Below are positions 56,586 through 64,000 of a DNA stretch of 64,000 bases, in pieces (the first letter of the stretch is position 1; each line of letters opens with the position of its first letter). The notes beneath the pieces were generated by a model. That model was not told the DNA's origin and did no database searches. It was given only the letters and a program-made list of their open reading frames with translations. The translations under genes and the position numbers were made by a program. Origin of the DNA: Levilactobacillus namurensis DSM 19117 (GTDB lineage Bacteria; Bacillota; Bacilli; Lactobacillales; Lactobacillaceae); contig NZ_AZDT01000006.1 of the NCBI RefSeq assembly GCF_001434785.1, positions 44,624 through 108,623 on the forward strand. The letters run 5' to 3'.

Positions 56586-58112
56586 GTGATAAAAAACATG
56601 ATCACGGCGATTGACCAAATCGCAACAACGGACCCAGATCGGGTTGTTTATGATGATTTGGGTCACACGAACACGTACGGAGAGTTGAAGCGCTACTCGG
56701 ACGCTTTGGCGGCGCGCTTAGATGCGCTGAAGTTACCACGAGAGGCTCCCATTTTAGTTTATGGTGGACAGACCTTTACCATGATTGCCACGTTTGTGGG
56801 GATTACTAAGAGTGGTCATGCGTATGTGCCGATTGATACGCACTCGCCACTCGAGCGGATTACCACGATCAATGAGATTGCGCAACCCGTAGCGGCCATT
56901 GCGGTGGCTCCCTTACCGACGGACCTGCCGAACACCATCGTTATCACACCGGATGACCTGGAAGCGATTTTCCAGCAACCGGCACCCGATTACGTGGTGT
57001 CGCACGAAGTGACAGAAGATGAGACTTACTACATCATCTTCACGTCTGGAACCACGGGAAAGCCCAAGGGGGTCCAGATTTCACACACGAATTTATTGAG
57101 TTACGTTAATTGGATGCTGAGTGATGATTTCACGTTACCCCAACAGCCACGGACCTTATCGCAAGCCCCGTACTCCTTTGACCTCTCAGTCATGGATTGG
57201 GGACCGACGTTAGCGAGCGGGGGGACGCTGGTGGCCTTGCCTAAGCAGGTGACGGATAATTTCAAGGAACTCTTTGAGACGTTACCTAAGATGGGCTTGG
57301 ACGTGTGGGTTTCAACGCCATCCTTTATGGACATTTGCTTGTTGGAACCAACGTTTGATGCGGCCCATTATCCGGACCTCCAACGGTTCCTCTTCTGTGG
57401 TGAAGAGTTGACCCACGCAACGGCGCAGACCTTGCACAACCGTTTCCCGGCAGCCAAGATTTTCAACACCTATGGCCCAACGGAAACGACGGTCGCGGTG
57501 ACTCAAGTCGAAATTACTGACCAGATTTTAGCGGATTATTCCCGACTACCAATCGGGTACGCCAAGGGCGATACCACCATGAAGGTCGTCGACGACCAGT
57601 TAAATGAAGTTCCCGCCGGTACGGAAGGCGAGATTTTGATTTACGGACCGTCCATGTCGAAAGGGTACTTGCATAACCCAGAGAAAACGGCTAAGGCCTT
57701 CATTGATTGGCACGGTCAACGGGTCTACCGTTCAGGTGACTTAGGGGTTCAATTGGATAACGGCTTGATCATGTACCATGGTCGGACGGACTTCCAGATT
57801 AAGCTCCACGGTTACCGAATTGAATTGGAAGAAGTGAACCACTACTTGTCCCAAGAAGATCACATTCAAGCGGGGGTAGCGGTTCCCCGGTATGATCGCA
57901 ACCATAAGGTCAGCCAGTTGATTGCCTGGGTCGTTCCAGAAGCGACTGACCTGTCCGAGTTAGACTTAACCAAGGCGATTAAGGAGAACTTACAGGGTGG
58001 CGACATGATGGAATACATGATTCCGCAACGGTTCGTGTATAAAGAAAGCTTACCGATGACCCCCAACGGCAAGGTGGATATTAAGTCAATTATTGCTGAG
58101 GTCAATCAGTAA
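56586..58112 (+). CDS. dltA: D-alanine--D-alanyl carrier protein ligase
   Basis: The 508-residue adenylation enzyme activates D-alanine with ATP and loads it on DltC. The phosphate-loop core motif IIFTSGTTGKPKGVQ is near residue 150 and the YGPTETTV motif near 297. RSGDLG near 381 and NGKVD close to the C-terminus, with the catalytic Lys, complete the set. GTG 56586 is taken because GGGGGGAT is five bases upstream. dltB starts at the last base of its stop codon (TAATG). Confidence 0.96.
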   Translation: MIKNMITAIDQIATTDPDRVVYDDLGHTNTYGELKRYSDALAARLDALKLPREAPILVYGGQTFTMIATFVGITKSGHAYVPIDTHSPLERITTINEIAQPVAAIAVAPLPTDLPNTIVITPDDLEAIFQQPAPDYVVSHEVTEDETYYIIFTSGTTGKPKGVQISHTNLLSYVNWMLSDDFTLPQQPRTLSQAPYSFDLSVMDWGPTLASGGTLVALPKQVTDNFKELFETLPKMGLDVWVSTPSFMDICLLEPTFDAAHYPDLQRFLFCGEELTHATAQTLHNRFPAAKIFNTYGPTETTVAVTQVEITDQILADYSRLPIGYAKGDTTMKVVDDQLNEVPAGTEGEILIYGPSMSKGYLHNPEKTAKAFIDWHGQRVYRSGDLGVQLDNGLIMYHGRTDFQIKLHGYRIELEEVNHYLSQEDHIQAGVAVPRYDRNHKVSQLIAWVVPEATDLSELDLTKAIKENLQGGDMMEYMIPQRFVYKESLPMTPNGKVDIKSIIAEVNQ

Positions 58113-59323
58113 TGCTTTCATTTGAACCATATGGTAACCCGACCTATTTCGCCTTATTAGGGGTTGCCATGATTCCGCTGATGATCGGGTTGCTTTACGG
58201 TAAACGTTCACGGCTGTACGAGACACTGATTTCAATCTTCTTTCTGGTCCTGACGTTTGGGGGACCGAAGTGGACGCAAGGGATTGCGTTAATCATCTAT
58301 ATCTTGTATGAAGTGGCGTTAACTTGGGGGTACGCTGTTTATCGTAAGCAGAAAAACTCCGGTCCGGTCTTTTACCTGTTGGTCATTCTCGCCATCTTAC
58401 CGTTGACGATCGTGAAGGTCACCCCGGCCGTAGAAAACGGTCAGGCGTCCTTAATTGGGTTCCTGGGAATCAGTTACCTGACGTTCCGGGCGGTCCAGAC
58501 CATGATGGAGACGCGGGATGGCACGTTGAAGAACTATCAGGTGATGACGTTCCTGCAATTCATGCTCTTCTTCCCCACGATTTCGTCGGGGCCCATTGAC
58601 CGTTATCGGCGGTTTGAGCACGATTATCGGACCGTTCCGAGTCGTGAGAAGTATCTGGGGATGATTCAAAAGGGTATTCGGTATATCTTTGTGGGGTTCT
58701 TGTATAAGTTCCTGTTAGCGTACTACTTTGGGACCATCCTGATGCCTAAGTTACAGGTTATGGCGATGCATTCACGGGGCGGCTTCATGGATCTTTCGTG
58801 GCCCGTCCTGGGGTACATGTACGCGTACAGTGCGGATTTGTTCTTTGACTTCGCCGGGTACAGTTTGTTCGCCGTTGGGACGTCTTACTTGATGGGTATC
58901 GAAACGCCAATGAACTTTAAGCAACCTTGGCGTTCACCGAACATCAAGGATTTCTGGAATCGGTGGCACATTACGCTGTCCTTCTGGTTCCGGGACTTCA
59001 TCTACATGCGGTTGGTCTTCTGGTTCATGAAGCACCGCATTTTCAAGAGTCCGCGGACGACTGCCAACGTGACGTACATTATTAACATGTTAGTCATGGG
59101 GTTCTGGCACGGGGTCACTTGGTACTATATCACTTACGGGCTGTTCCACGGGGTCGCACTGGTGGTTAACGATGCTTGGTTGCGGTACAAGAAGAAGCAC
59201 CGGGCCAGCGTACCGCACAACGGTTTTACGCAGATCTTTGCCATTTTCTTAACGGCTAACTTGGTCTGCTTTAGTTTCCTGATTTTCTCAGGATTCTTAA
59301 ATACACTCTGGTTTACCAAATAA
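58112..59323 (+). CDS. dltB: D-alanyl transfer protein DltB (MBOAT)
   Basis: The 403-residue membrane protein of the MBOAT acyltransferase family passes D-alanine from DltC across the membrane. About eleven hydrophobic helices are present. The catalytic His is in MGFWHGVTWYY near residue 333, and the conserved PWRSPNIKDFWNRWHITLS (270-288) segment is diagnostic. The start shares a base with the dltA stop (TAATG), so translation is coupled. Confidence 0.96.
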   Translation: MLSFEPYGNPTYFALLGVAMIPLMIGLLYGKRSRLYETLISIFFLVLTFGGPKWTQGIALIIYILYEVALTWGYAVYRKQKNSGPVFYLLVILAILPLTIVKVTPAVENGQASLIGFLGISYLTFRAVQTMMETRDGTLKNYQVMTFLQFMLFFPTISSGPIDRYRRFEHDYRTVPSREKYLGMIQKGIRYIFVGFLYKFLLAYYFGTILMPKLQVMAMHSRGGFMDLSWPVLGYMYAYSADLFFDFAGYSLFAVGTSYLMGIETPMNFKQPWRSPNIKDFWNRWHITLSFWFRDFIYMRLVFWFMKHRIFKSPRTTANVTYIINMLVMGFWHGVTWYYITYGLFHGVALVVNDAWLRYKKKHRASVPHNGFTQIFAIFLTANLVCFSFLIFSGFLNTLWFTK

Positions 59324-59359
59324 TAAAAGTAGGATTATTTCATTTAGGGGGAAATTATC

Positions 59360-59593
59360 ATGGATGTAAAAGAAACGGTATTATCAATTTTATCTGATTT
59401 AACGGGGAACGATGTTAGTGGTGCGATGGATGACAACTTGTTTGATAGTGGGTTGTTAGACTCCATGGGTTCCGTTCAACTGTTGTTACAACTGCAGTCA
59501 CAGCTGGGCGTCAACGTGCCAGTTTCTGAATTTGAGCGGTCAGAGTGGGACACGCCCAACAAGATCATCGCGAAAGTCGAAAGCCTGGCCTAG
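59360..59593 (+). CDS. dltC: D-alanyl carrier protein DltC
   Basis: The 77-residue acyl-carrier-type protein has the phosphopantetheine attachment Ser35 in [13 protein letters not shown]. It carries D-alanine as a thioester between DltA and DltB. AGGGGGAAA precedes ATG. dltD begins three bases after its stop. Confidence 0.97.
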   Translation: MDVKETVLSILSDLTGNDVSGAMDDNLFDSGLLDSMGSVQLLLQLQSQLGVNVPVSEFERSEWDTPNKIIAKVESLA

Positions 59594-59596
59594 CAC

Positions 59597-60886
59597 ATGG
59601 CAAAGCGATTACTACGGATCTTTGGTCCGTTAATTCTCGCGGCTATCTTGGTTTTGGCGGTATTGGTCTCACCGGTGACCTTTGGGTTTAAGAAGGTCAG
59701 CGCAGGTGAAGAACGCCAAGCGGCGGTTTCCTTGTCGCCTAACGTGTTAAAGGGTAAGCGGATTAAGGAAGCGGCGTTGAAGCAAAACTACGTGCCGTTC
59801 TTCGGCTCGTCGGAATGGTCTCGAATCGATCCCATGCACCCATCGGTCTTAGCCCAGAAGTATCACCGGGACTACCGGCCGTTTCTACTGGGTGCTCGGG
59901 GGACGCAATCTTTGACTCAGTTCTTCGTGATGCAAAACATCCAATCGGAGCTGAAGAATAAGAAAGCGGTCTTCGTGATTTCGCCACAATGGTTCGTCAA
60001 AGACGGGACGCGGAAGGATGCCTTTGCCTTCTACTACTCGCAATTGCAGACGACGGAGTGGTTGTCGCATTACCGCCACGATGCCATCGACCAGTATGCG
60101 GCGAAGCGGTTGCTGCAGATGCCAGTGGCCAAGTCAGACCACTTCCTCTACGCAGCTTTAAAGCGGGTATCGGCTGGTCAATCTTTGACGAGTAACCAAC
60201 GTTTCTACCTCAAAGCCAAGCAAAACATGTTAACTCAAGAGGATGAATTCTTCTCGGGAATCAACATGCCATCGCAGAATCTGAATAAGGTTAACCAGCA
60301 AGCGAAGAAGTTACCCACTCAATACTCCTTCTCGAAGTTGGATGCCTTGGCAGGCCGCATTGGGAAGTCCCAAACGGGGAACAACCGGTTCCAAATCAGT
60401 GATTCGTTCTATAACCATGGATTGAAACAGGAATTAAAGGGTGGGAAGTTAGCCGGGTTCCAAAAGAACCTGAGCTATACGAAGTCGCCTGAATTCGCCG
60501 ATTTCCAATTGGTTCTGGATCAGTTTGCGCGGTTGCATACGAATGTGATGTTCATTATTCCGCCAGTGAATGCGAAGTGGTCGGCCTACACGGGTCTGTC
60601 GCAAAGCATGCTCCGGCAGTTTGATCAGAAGATTCGTTATCAGTTGCAGTCGCAAGGGTTTAACAACATTTGCGACCTGACGGATAAGAGCAACGTGCCT
60701 TACTTCATGACGGATACGATTCACTTAGGCTGGCGGGGCTGGCTGGCGGTTGACCAAAAGGTTGATCCGTTCTTGACCCAGCCACAAGCTAAGCCGAAGT
60801 ACACGATTAACGACAAGTTCTATTCACAGGAATGGCAACAGTTGAACCCTAACGAGTTGACCACTTATGCGGATACGACGAATTAG
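59597..60886 (+). CDS. dltD: D-alanyl transfer protein DltD
   Basis: The 429-residue protein has one N-terminal transmembrane helix (residues 9-30) and an extracytoplasmic SGNH-like domain. The catalytic Ser is in FFGSSEWSRIDPMHP near residue 74, and the His-Asp pair lies in TDTIHLGWRGW near 375. DltD completes D-alanine transfer onto teichoic acid at the outer face. It ends the operon before a strong terminator. Confidence 0.96.
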   Translation: MAKRLLRIFGPLILAAILVLAVLVSPVTFGFKKVSAGEERQAAVSLSPNVLKGKRIKEAALKQNYVPFFGSSEWSRIDPMHPSVLAQKYHRDYRPFLLGARGTQSLTQFFVMQNIQSELKNKKAVFVISPQWFVKDGTRKDAFAFYYSQLQTTEWLSHYRHDAIDQYAAKRLLQMPVAKSDHFLYAALKRVSAGQSLTSNQRFYLKAKQNMLTQEDEFFSGINMPSQNLNKVNQQAKKLPTQYSFSKLDALAGRIGKSQTGNNRFQISDSFYNHGLKQELKGGKLAGFQKNLSYTKSPEFADFQLVLDQFARLHTNVMFIIPPVNAKWSAYTGLSQSMLRQFDQKIRYQLQSQGFNNICDLTDKSNVPYFMTDTIHLGWRGWLAVDQKVDPFLTQPQAKPKYTINDKFYSQEWQQLNPNELTTYADTTN

Positions 60887-60888
60887 AT

Positions 60889-60920
60889 AAAAGCGTTCGA
60901 CCTTGAGTCGGACGCTTTTT
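60889..60920 (+). terminator. Intrinsic terminator after dltD
   Basis: The arms AAAAGCGTTCGAC and GTCGGACGCTTTT pair with one G-U and are followed by T's. Confidence 0.9.
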
Positions 60921-60934
60921 GCATGAGTTGGCGT

Positions 60935-60963
60935 TTGTACTTGCCAAGAATGGTTGGTATAAT
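60935..60963 (+). promoter_or_regulatory. lepA promoter
   Basis: TTGTAC (60935-60940) and an extended TGGTATAAT (-10 at 60958-60963) are spaced by 17 bases, 37 bases before lepA. Confidence 0.8.
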
Positions 60964-61000
60964 TGTCTGGACATGGTACTTAGGAAAGTAGGAATTCAAC

Positions 61001-62833
61001 ATGGATCTGGAAAAATTAAAGCAACATCAAAAATATATTCGTAACTTTTCCATTGTGGCCCATATTGACCACGGAAAGTCGACGCTCGCGGATCGGATTC
61101 TGGAACTAACGGATACGATTTCCAAACGCGACATGCAAGATCAAGTGTTGGACGACATGGATTTGGAACGTGAACGGGGCATCACCATCAAGTTGAACGC
61201 GGTTGAACTGACCTATCACGCAAAGGATGGTCACGACTACGAATTTCACCTAATCGACACTCCCGGTCACGTCGACTTCTCGTACGAAGTCTCACGAAGC
61301 CTGGCAGCTTGTGAAGGGGCTATTCTGGTCGTCGATGCCGCGCAAGGGGTAGAGGCCCAGACGCTGGCTAACGTTTACCTGGCGCTGGATGATGACTTGG
61401 AAATCGTGCCGGTCATCAACAAGATCGACCTTCCCGCAGCGGATCCAGATAAGGTGAAGAGCGAAATTGAAGACGTCATTGGTCTGGACGCTTCAGATGC
61501 CGTCTTGGCCAGTGCCAAGCAAGGCATTGGGATTCCAGAATTACTGGAACAGATTGTGCATAAGATTCCGGCCCCTCATGGAGACTTAACGGCCCCCCTG
61601 AAGGCGTTAGTCTTTGATTCGGTCTATGACGATTACCGGGGCGTGGTCTTGAGTGTGCGGATCACGGAAGGTATGGTCAAGCCCGGGGACAAGATTCGTC
61701 TGATGAACAGCGGGAGTGAATACGAAGTGACCGAGGTGGGGGTAAACTCACCGAAACCGATTAGTCGTGACCTGTTGATTGCTGGGGACGTGGGCTACAT
61801 CACGGCCAGCATCAAGGACATCACGGAGACCCGAGTCGGGGATACGGTCACTAGTGCTGATAATCCTGCGGAAAAGGCACTACCGGGCTACCGGGAAATG
61901 AGCCCGATGGTCTACGCGGGGTTATACCCCACCGATAACGCGAAGTTAAACGACTTGCGTGAGGCTCTGGAGAAGCTGAAGCTAAATGATGCGGCGTTGG
62001 AATTTGAACCCGAATCGTCTCAAGCGTTAGGCTTTGGATTTCGGTGTGGGTTCTTGGGGATGCTCCACATGGACGTCATCCAAGAACGGCTTGAGCGGGA
62101 ATTCAACCTCGACTTGATTACCACGGCACCATCGGTTACCTACCACGCGTACTTGACGGATGGGACCATGAAGGAAGTTGAAAATCCGGCCGAAATGCCG
62201 GAAGCTTCCGCCATCAAGCGGATTGAAGAACCCATTGTGAAGGCCACGATTATGGCACCGAACGATTATGTGGGTGCCGTTATGGAATTGTGCCAGCACC
62301 GTCGGGGGCAATTCTTGACCATGGAGTACCTGGATGATTACCGGGTCAACATTATCTACAATATGCCGCTGTCAGAAATCATCTTTGACTTCTTTGACAA
62401 GTTGAAGTCGAGTACGCGTGGTTACGCCTCGTTGGATTACGAGCGGAACGGGTACATGGAAGCGGACTTGGTCAAGATCGACTTGTTGCTGAACGGCGAT
62501 AAGGTCGATGCGTTGAGCTTTATTGCGCACCGGACGTTTGCGGCACAACGGGGTCGTGAGATTGCGACGCGGTTAAAGGGTATCATTCCACGACAAAACT
62601 TCGAAATTCCGGTTCAAGCGGCGATTGGAGCGAAGGTAATTGCCCGAACCACCATCAAGGCTTACCGGAAAGACGTGACGGCCCACCTGTACGGTGGTGA
62701 CCGTACTCGGCGGATGAAGCTGCTGGAAAAGCAAAAAGTCGGGAAAAAGCGGATGAAGGCTGTGGGGAAAGTTGATATTCCTCAAGAAGCGTTCATGGCC
62801 GTTTTGAAGACTGACGAGGATGAAACTAAGTAG
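61001..62833 (+). CDS. lepA: Elongation factor 4 (LepA)
   Basis: The 610-residue translational GTPase acts on stalled or mistranslocated ribosomes, or in initiation; its exact role is debated. The G1 motif [13 protein letters not shown], the switch region RERGITIK, G3 DTPGHVDF and G4 NKID identify it. The EF-G-like domains II, III and V follow, with the LepA-specific C-terminal domain ending [17 protein letters not shown]. The length is standard. It is the last intact core gene before the accessory fragment. Confidence 0.97.
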   Translation: MDLEKLKQHQKYIRNFSIVAHIDHGKSTLADRILELTDTISKRDMQDQVLDDMDLERERGITIKLNAVELTYHAKDGHDYEFHLIDTPGHVDFSYEVSRSLAACEGAILVVDAAQGVEAQTLANVYLALDDDLEIVPVINKIDLPAADPDKVKSEIEDVIGLDASDAVLASAKQGIGIPELLEQIVHKIPAPHGDLTAPLKALVFDSVYDDYRGVVLSVRITEGMVKPGDKIRLMNSGSEYEVTEVGVNSPKPISRDLLIAGDVGYITASIKDITETRVGDTVTSADNPAEKALPGYREMSPMVYAGLYPTDNAKLNDLREALEKLKLNDAALEFEPESSQALGFGFRCGFLGMLHMDVIQERLEREFNLDLITTAPSVTYHAYLTDGTMKEVENPAEMPEASAIKRIEEPIVKATIMAPNDYVGAVMELCQHRRGQFLTMEYLDDYRVNIIYNMPLSEIIFDFFDKLKSSTRGYASLDYERNGYMEADLVKIDLLLNGDKVDALSFIAHRTFAAQRGREIATRLKGIIPRQNFEIPVQAAIGAKVIARTTIKAYRKDVTAHLYGGDRTRRMKLLEKQKVGKKRMKAVGKVDIPQEAFMAVLKTDEDETK

Positions 62834-62865
62834 TACCAAGGATTCGAGCCAACTGCCTTTTAAGA

Positions 62866-62918
62866 ATCCGACATTAATCCTACCTGTATCCGACGAAAAG
62901 TCTGAAATGTAGGATTAA
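62866..62918. repeat. Inverted and direct repeats between lepA and the integrase remnant
   Basis: The arms TTAATCCTAC (62874-62883) and GTAGGATTAA (62909-62918) form a perfect 10-bp inverted repeat. ATCCGAC occurs twice (62866-62872 and 62888-62894). Such repeats next to an integrase may be arm-type or attachment-site sequences, or the inverted repeat may be a terminator for lepA, although the T-run is poor. Confidence 0.5.
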
Positions 62919-62936
62919 ACAGTAATTTACGCCGGG

Positions 62937-63450
62937 TTAGGCTTCATGGTGCATCATCTTTTCAAAAATATCGACCGTCTCAGTGCTCATCTTTTGGGTA
63001 ACGTGAGAATAGGTGTTGAGAGTAGTGGAGATTCGGGAGTGTCCTAGACGTGCCTGAATCTCTTTTATATTGGCACCATTTTCTAGCAGCATGGTTGCGT
63101 GCGTATGACGTAACGAATGGAAGTCGAACGGGAACCCTAAGTCTTTCTGAATTTTATCAGCGTGGTATTTGATGGAGTTCGGGGTCATGGGGTCCCCGTT
63201 TTCTTTCGTACATACAAAGTCAGAATCATAATAGTATTTCTCGTAGTGTGCCCGCTGAACCTCTTAGCCGACGCGCTTTTTCTTTAACAACTCAATAATA
63301 GATGGCCCAATTAAAATTTTGCGGTAGCTTGCAGATGTTTTAAGTGGACCCAATTCCCATGGAGCATTGGAAGATCGTTCATAATCTGGCTTTATTGTCG
63401 GGTTAGAGTATTTCACTTTCGTATTGTATTCAGCGTCTTTTTTCGTTTTT
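62937..63450 (-). pseudogene. Tyrosine recombinase (phage/ICE integrase) remnant with a nonsense codon
   Basis: The last 83 residues carry the catalytic C-terminus of a tyrosine integrase: FHSLRHTHATMLLENGAN, then LGHSRISTTLNTYSHV with the His and the nucleophile Tyr. The same frame continues upstream without an intron of shift (YYYDSDFVCTKENGDPMTP) until an in-frame TAA at 63264-63266. Beyond it, integrase-like residues (GPLKTSASYRKILIGPS, ELLKKKR) go on in the same frame to about 63450. The N-terminal core-binding and arm-binding domains are missing. The gene is therefore dead. The 5' boundary is approximate. Confidence 0.85.
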
Positions 63451-63537
63451 TCTTGTCTTTTTGAAGCATAGCTTGGTGGATGTCGATAGTTTCATTTTCA
63501 ATGAATCAGCGTTTACACAAAATGTTTTACGCTCCCA

Positions 63538-63556
63538 GAAAGTTTTACAAACTTTC
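63538..63556. repeat. 8-bp inverted repeat upstream of the peptide remnant
   Basis: GAAAGTTT and AAACTTTC are separated by three bases. GTTTTAC is also repeated directly at 63524 and 63542. The stretch from 63451 to 63664 has no other gene I can support; it is AT-rich and could hold the regulatory region of the peptide gene. Confidence 0.45.
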
Positions 63557-63664
63557 GTGTTCTAAATAACAAAGGTTTGTTGATTCGAAAAGCGTTTTAT
63601 TTACAATTGCAATTGTTTAAAAGTACAAGGATATTCTTTTAAACAAAATAGCTTAGGGAGGCAG

Positions 63665-63814
63665 GTGTTATCTGAAGCAGAATTAATTAAGATTACTGGT
63701 GGTCTGGATGACTTTTCAGGAGAATGACTAGACGGTGAGATTAGTTATGATATCAGTTGTACCCTTGCTATTATTGCAGAGGTGCGGCACAAGGACGATT
63801 ACTGTGATGGTTAA
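63665..63814 (+). pseudogene. Decayed double-glycine-leader peptide gene (bacteriocin-like)
   Basis: From GTG 63665 the frame reads (M)LSEAELIKITGG, a textbook GG-type leader as found on class II bacteriocins and their induction peptides. Seven more residues follow, then TGA at 63725-63727. Read past that stop, the same frame gives 28 further residues with two Cys (SCTLAIIAEVRHKDDYC) before TAA. AGGGAGG lies only three bases before the GTG, too close for efficient initiation, and typical leaders are longer. A single TGG-to-TGA change plus loss of the start would explain this. The alternative is a very short peptide of 20 residues. No homologue was checked. Confidence 0.5.
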
Positions 63815-64000
63815 TGTTTGATTTATCAATAAAAAGTCGCCATTCTTAGCGCCCTTTTGTAAAAAAGCGTATGTTAGGGTGACTAATGTTAATATACAAG
63901 ACCATTGTTTCCTAGTTGTAAATACAAATTGTATTTGCATAGAAAATCCTGAATTATTCACCAGAAACTCCAAAATCCCCATCAAACACATGATTCAAGT
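63815..64000. other. AT-rich right end with a weak hairpin and a palindrome
   Basis: No gene is supported. AAAAGTCGC / GCGCCCTTTT (63832-63858) could be a weak terminator for the peptide remnant. AAATACAA-A-TTGTATTT (63920-63936) is a perfect palindrome with 8-bp arms, which may be an operator. Whatever gene it serves probably lies to the right of the window. Confidence 0.4.

Noticed and set aside
63728..63991. An 87-codon minus-strand frame at the right end
   Set aside because: It has no ribosome binding site and unlikely composition, and it lies opposite the leader-peptide frame and the AT-rich palindrome, so it looks like chance.

Overview
The window reads as a chromosomal segment of a Lactobacillaceae bacterium. 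The gene order (rnz-recJ-apt; lexA divergent from ynzC-yneF; rpsB-tsf-pyrH-frr-uppS-cdsA-rseP-proS-polC; rimP-nusA-ylxR-ylxQ-infB-rbfA-truB-ribF; hrcA-grpE-dnaK-dnaJ; dltXABCD) is low-GC Gram-positive, the Shine-Dalgarno sites are strong GGAGG types, and regulation is by CIRCE, cre and a DinR-type SOS box. The DNA is nonetheless fairly G+C-rich with a CGG/CTG-leaning codon choice. That, together with a short 6-phosphogluconate dehydrogenase, D-lactate dehydrogenase, PEP synthase, mevalonate-pathway HMG-CoA synthase and nucleoside deoxyribosyltransferase, suggests a heterofermentative lactobacillus (a Levilactobacillus-like species is my guess; the species is not proven).

Layout. 1-8.7 kb: 3' end of obgE, a convergent lipoprotein operon, rnz-lapA, recJ-apt, a YdcF-type membrane protein, a small secreted basic protein, an orphan TIR-like protein and tRNA-Ser(CGA). 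9-22.7 kb: stand-alone metabolic genes, namely an aquaglyceroporin, two paralogous histidine phosphatases, gnd, an APC permease, a MarR-GNAT pair, a PspC protein, PPK2, mvaS, ntd, PEP synthase with a cre site, and lexA/ynzC/yneF. 22.7-30.1 kb: a heterodimeric ABC exporter, PlsC acyltransferase, a TrmN6-like methyltransferase with a GIY-YIG protein, D-LDH and a HAD phosphatase. 30.2-51 kb: the core translation/envelope/replication run from rpsB to polC, then the nusA-infB operon to ribF. 51-56 kb: the heat-shock operon with two CIRCE elements. 56-61 kb: the dlt operon for teichoic-acid D-alanylation, including the tiny dltX. 61-62.8 kb: lepA. 62.9-64 kb: an AT-richer accessory fragment with a decayed tyrosine integrase and what looks like the remains of a double-glycine-leader (bacteriocin-like) peptide gene.

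Most of the window is ordinary core genome. The places most deserving a second look are the integrase/peptide fragment at the right end, the orphan TIR-like protein next to tRNA-Ser, an unrecognised acidic protein inserted between frr and uppS, a perfect palindrome inside the rnz promoter, and a cre site over the promoter of an unrecognised small membrane protein downstream of polC. No complete new multi-gene system is visible here. All assignments are from reading the sequence; no database search was run.
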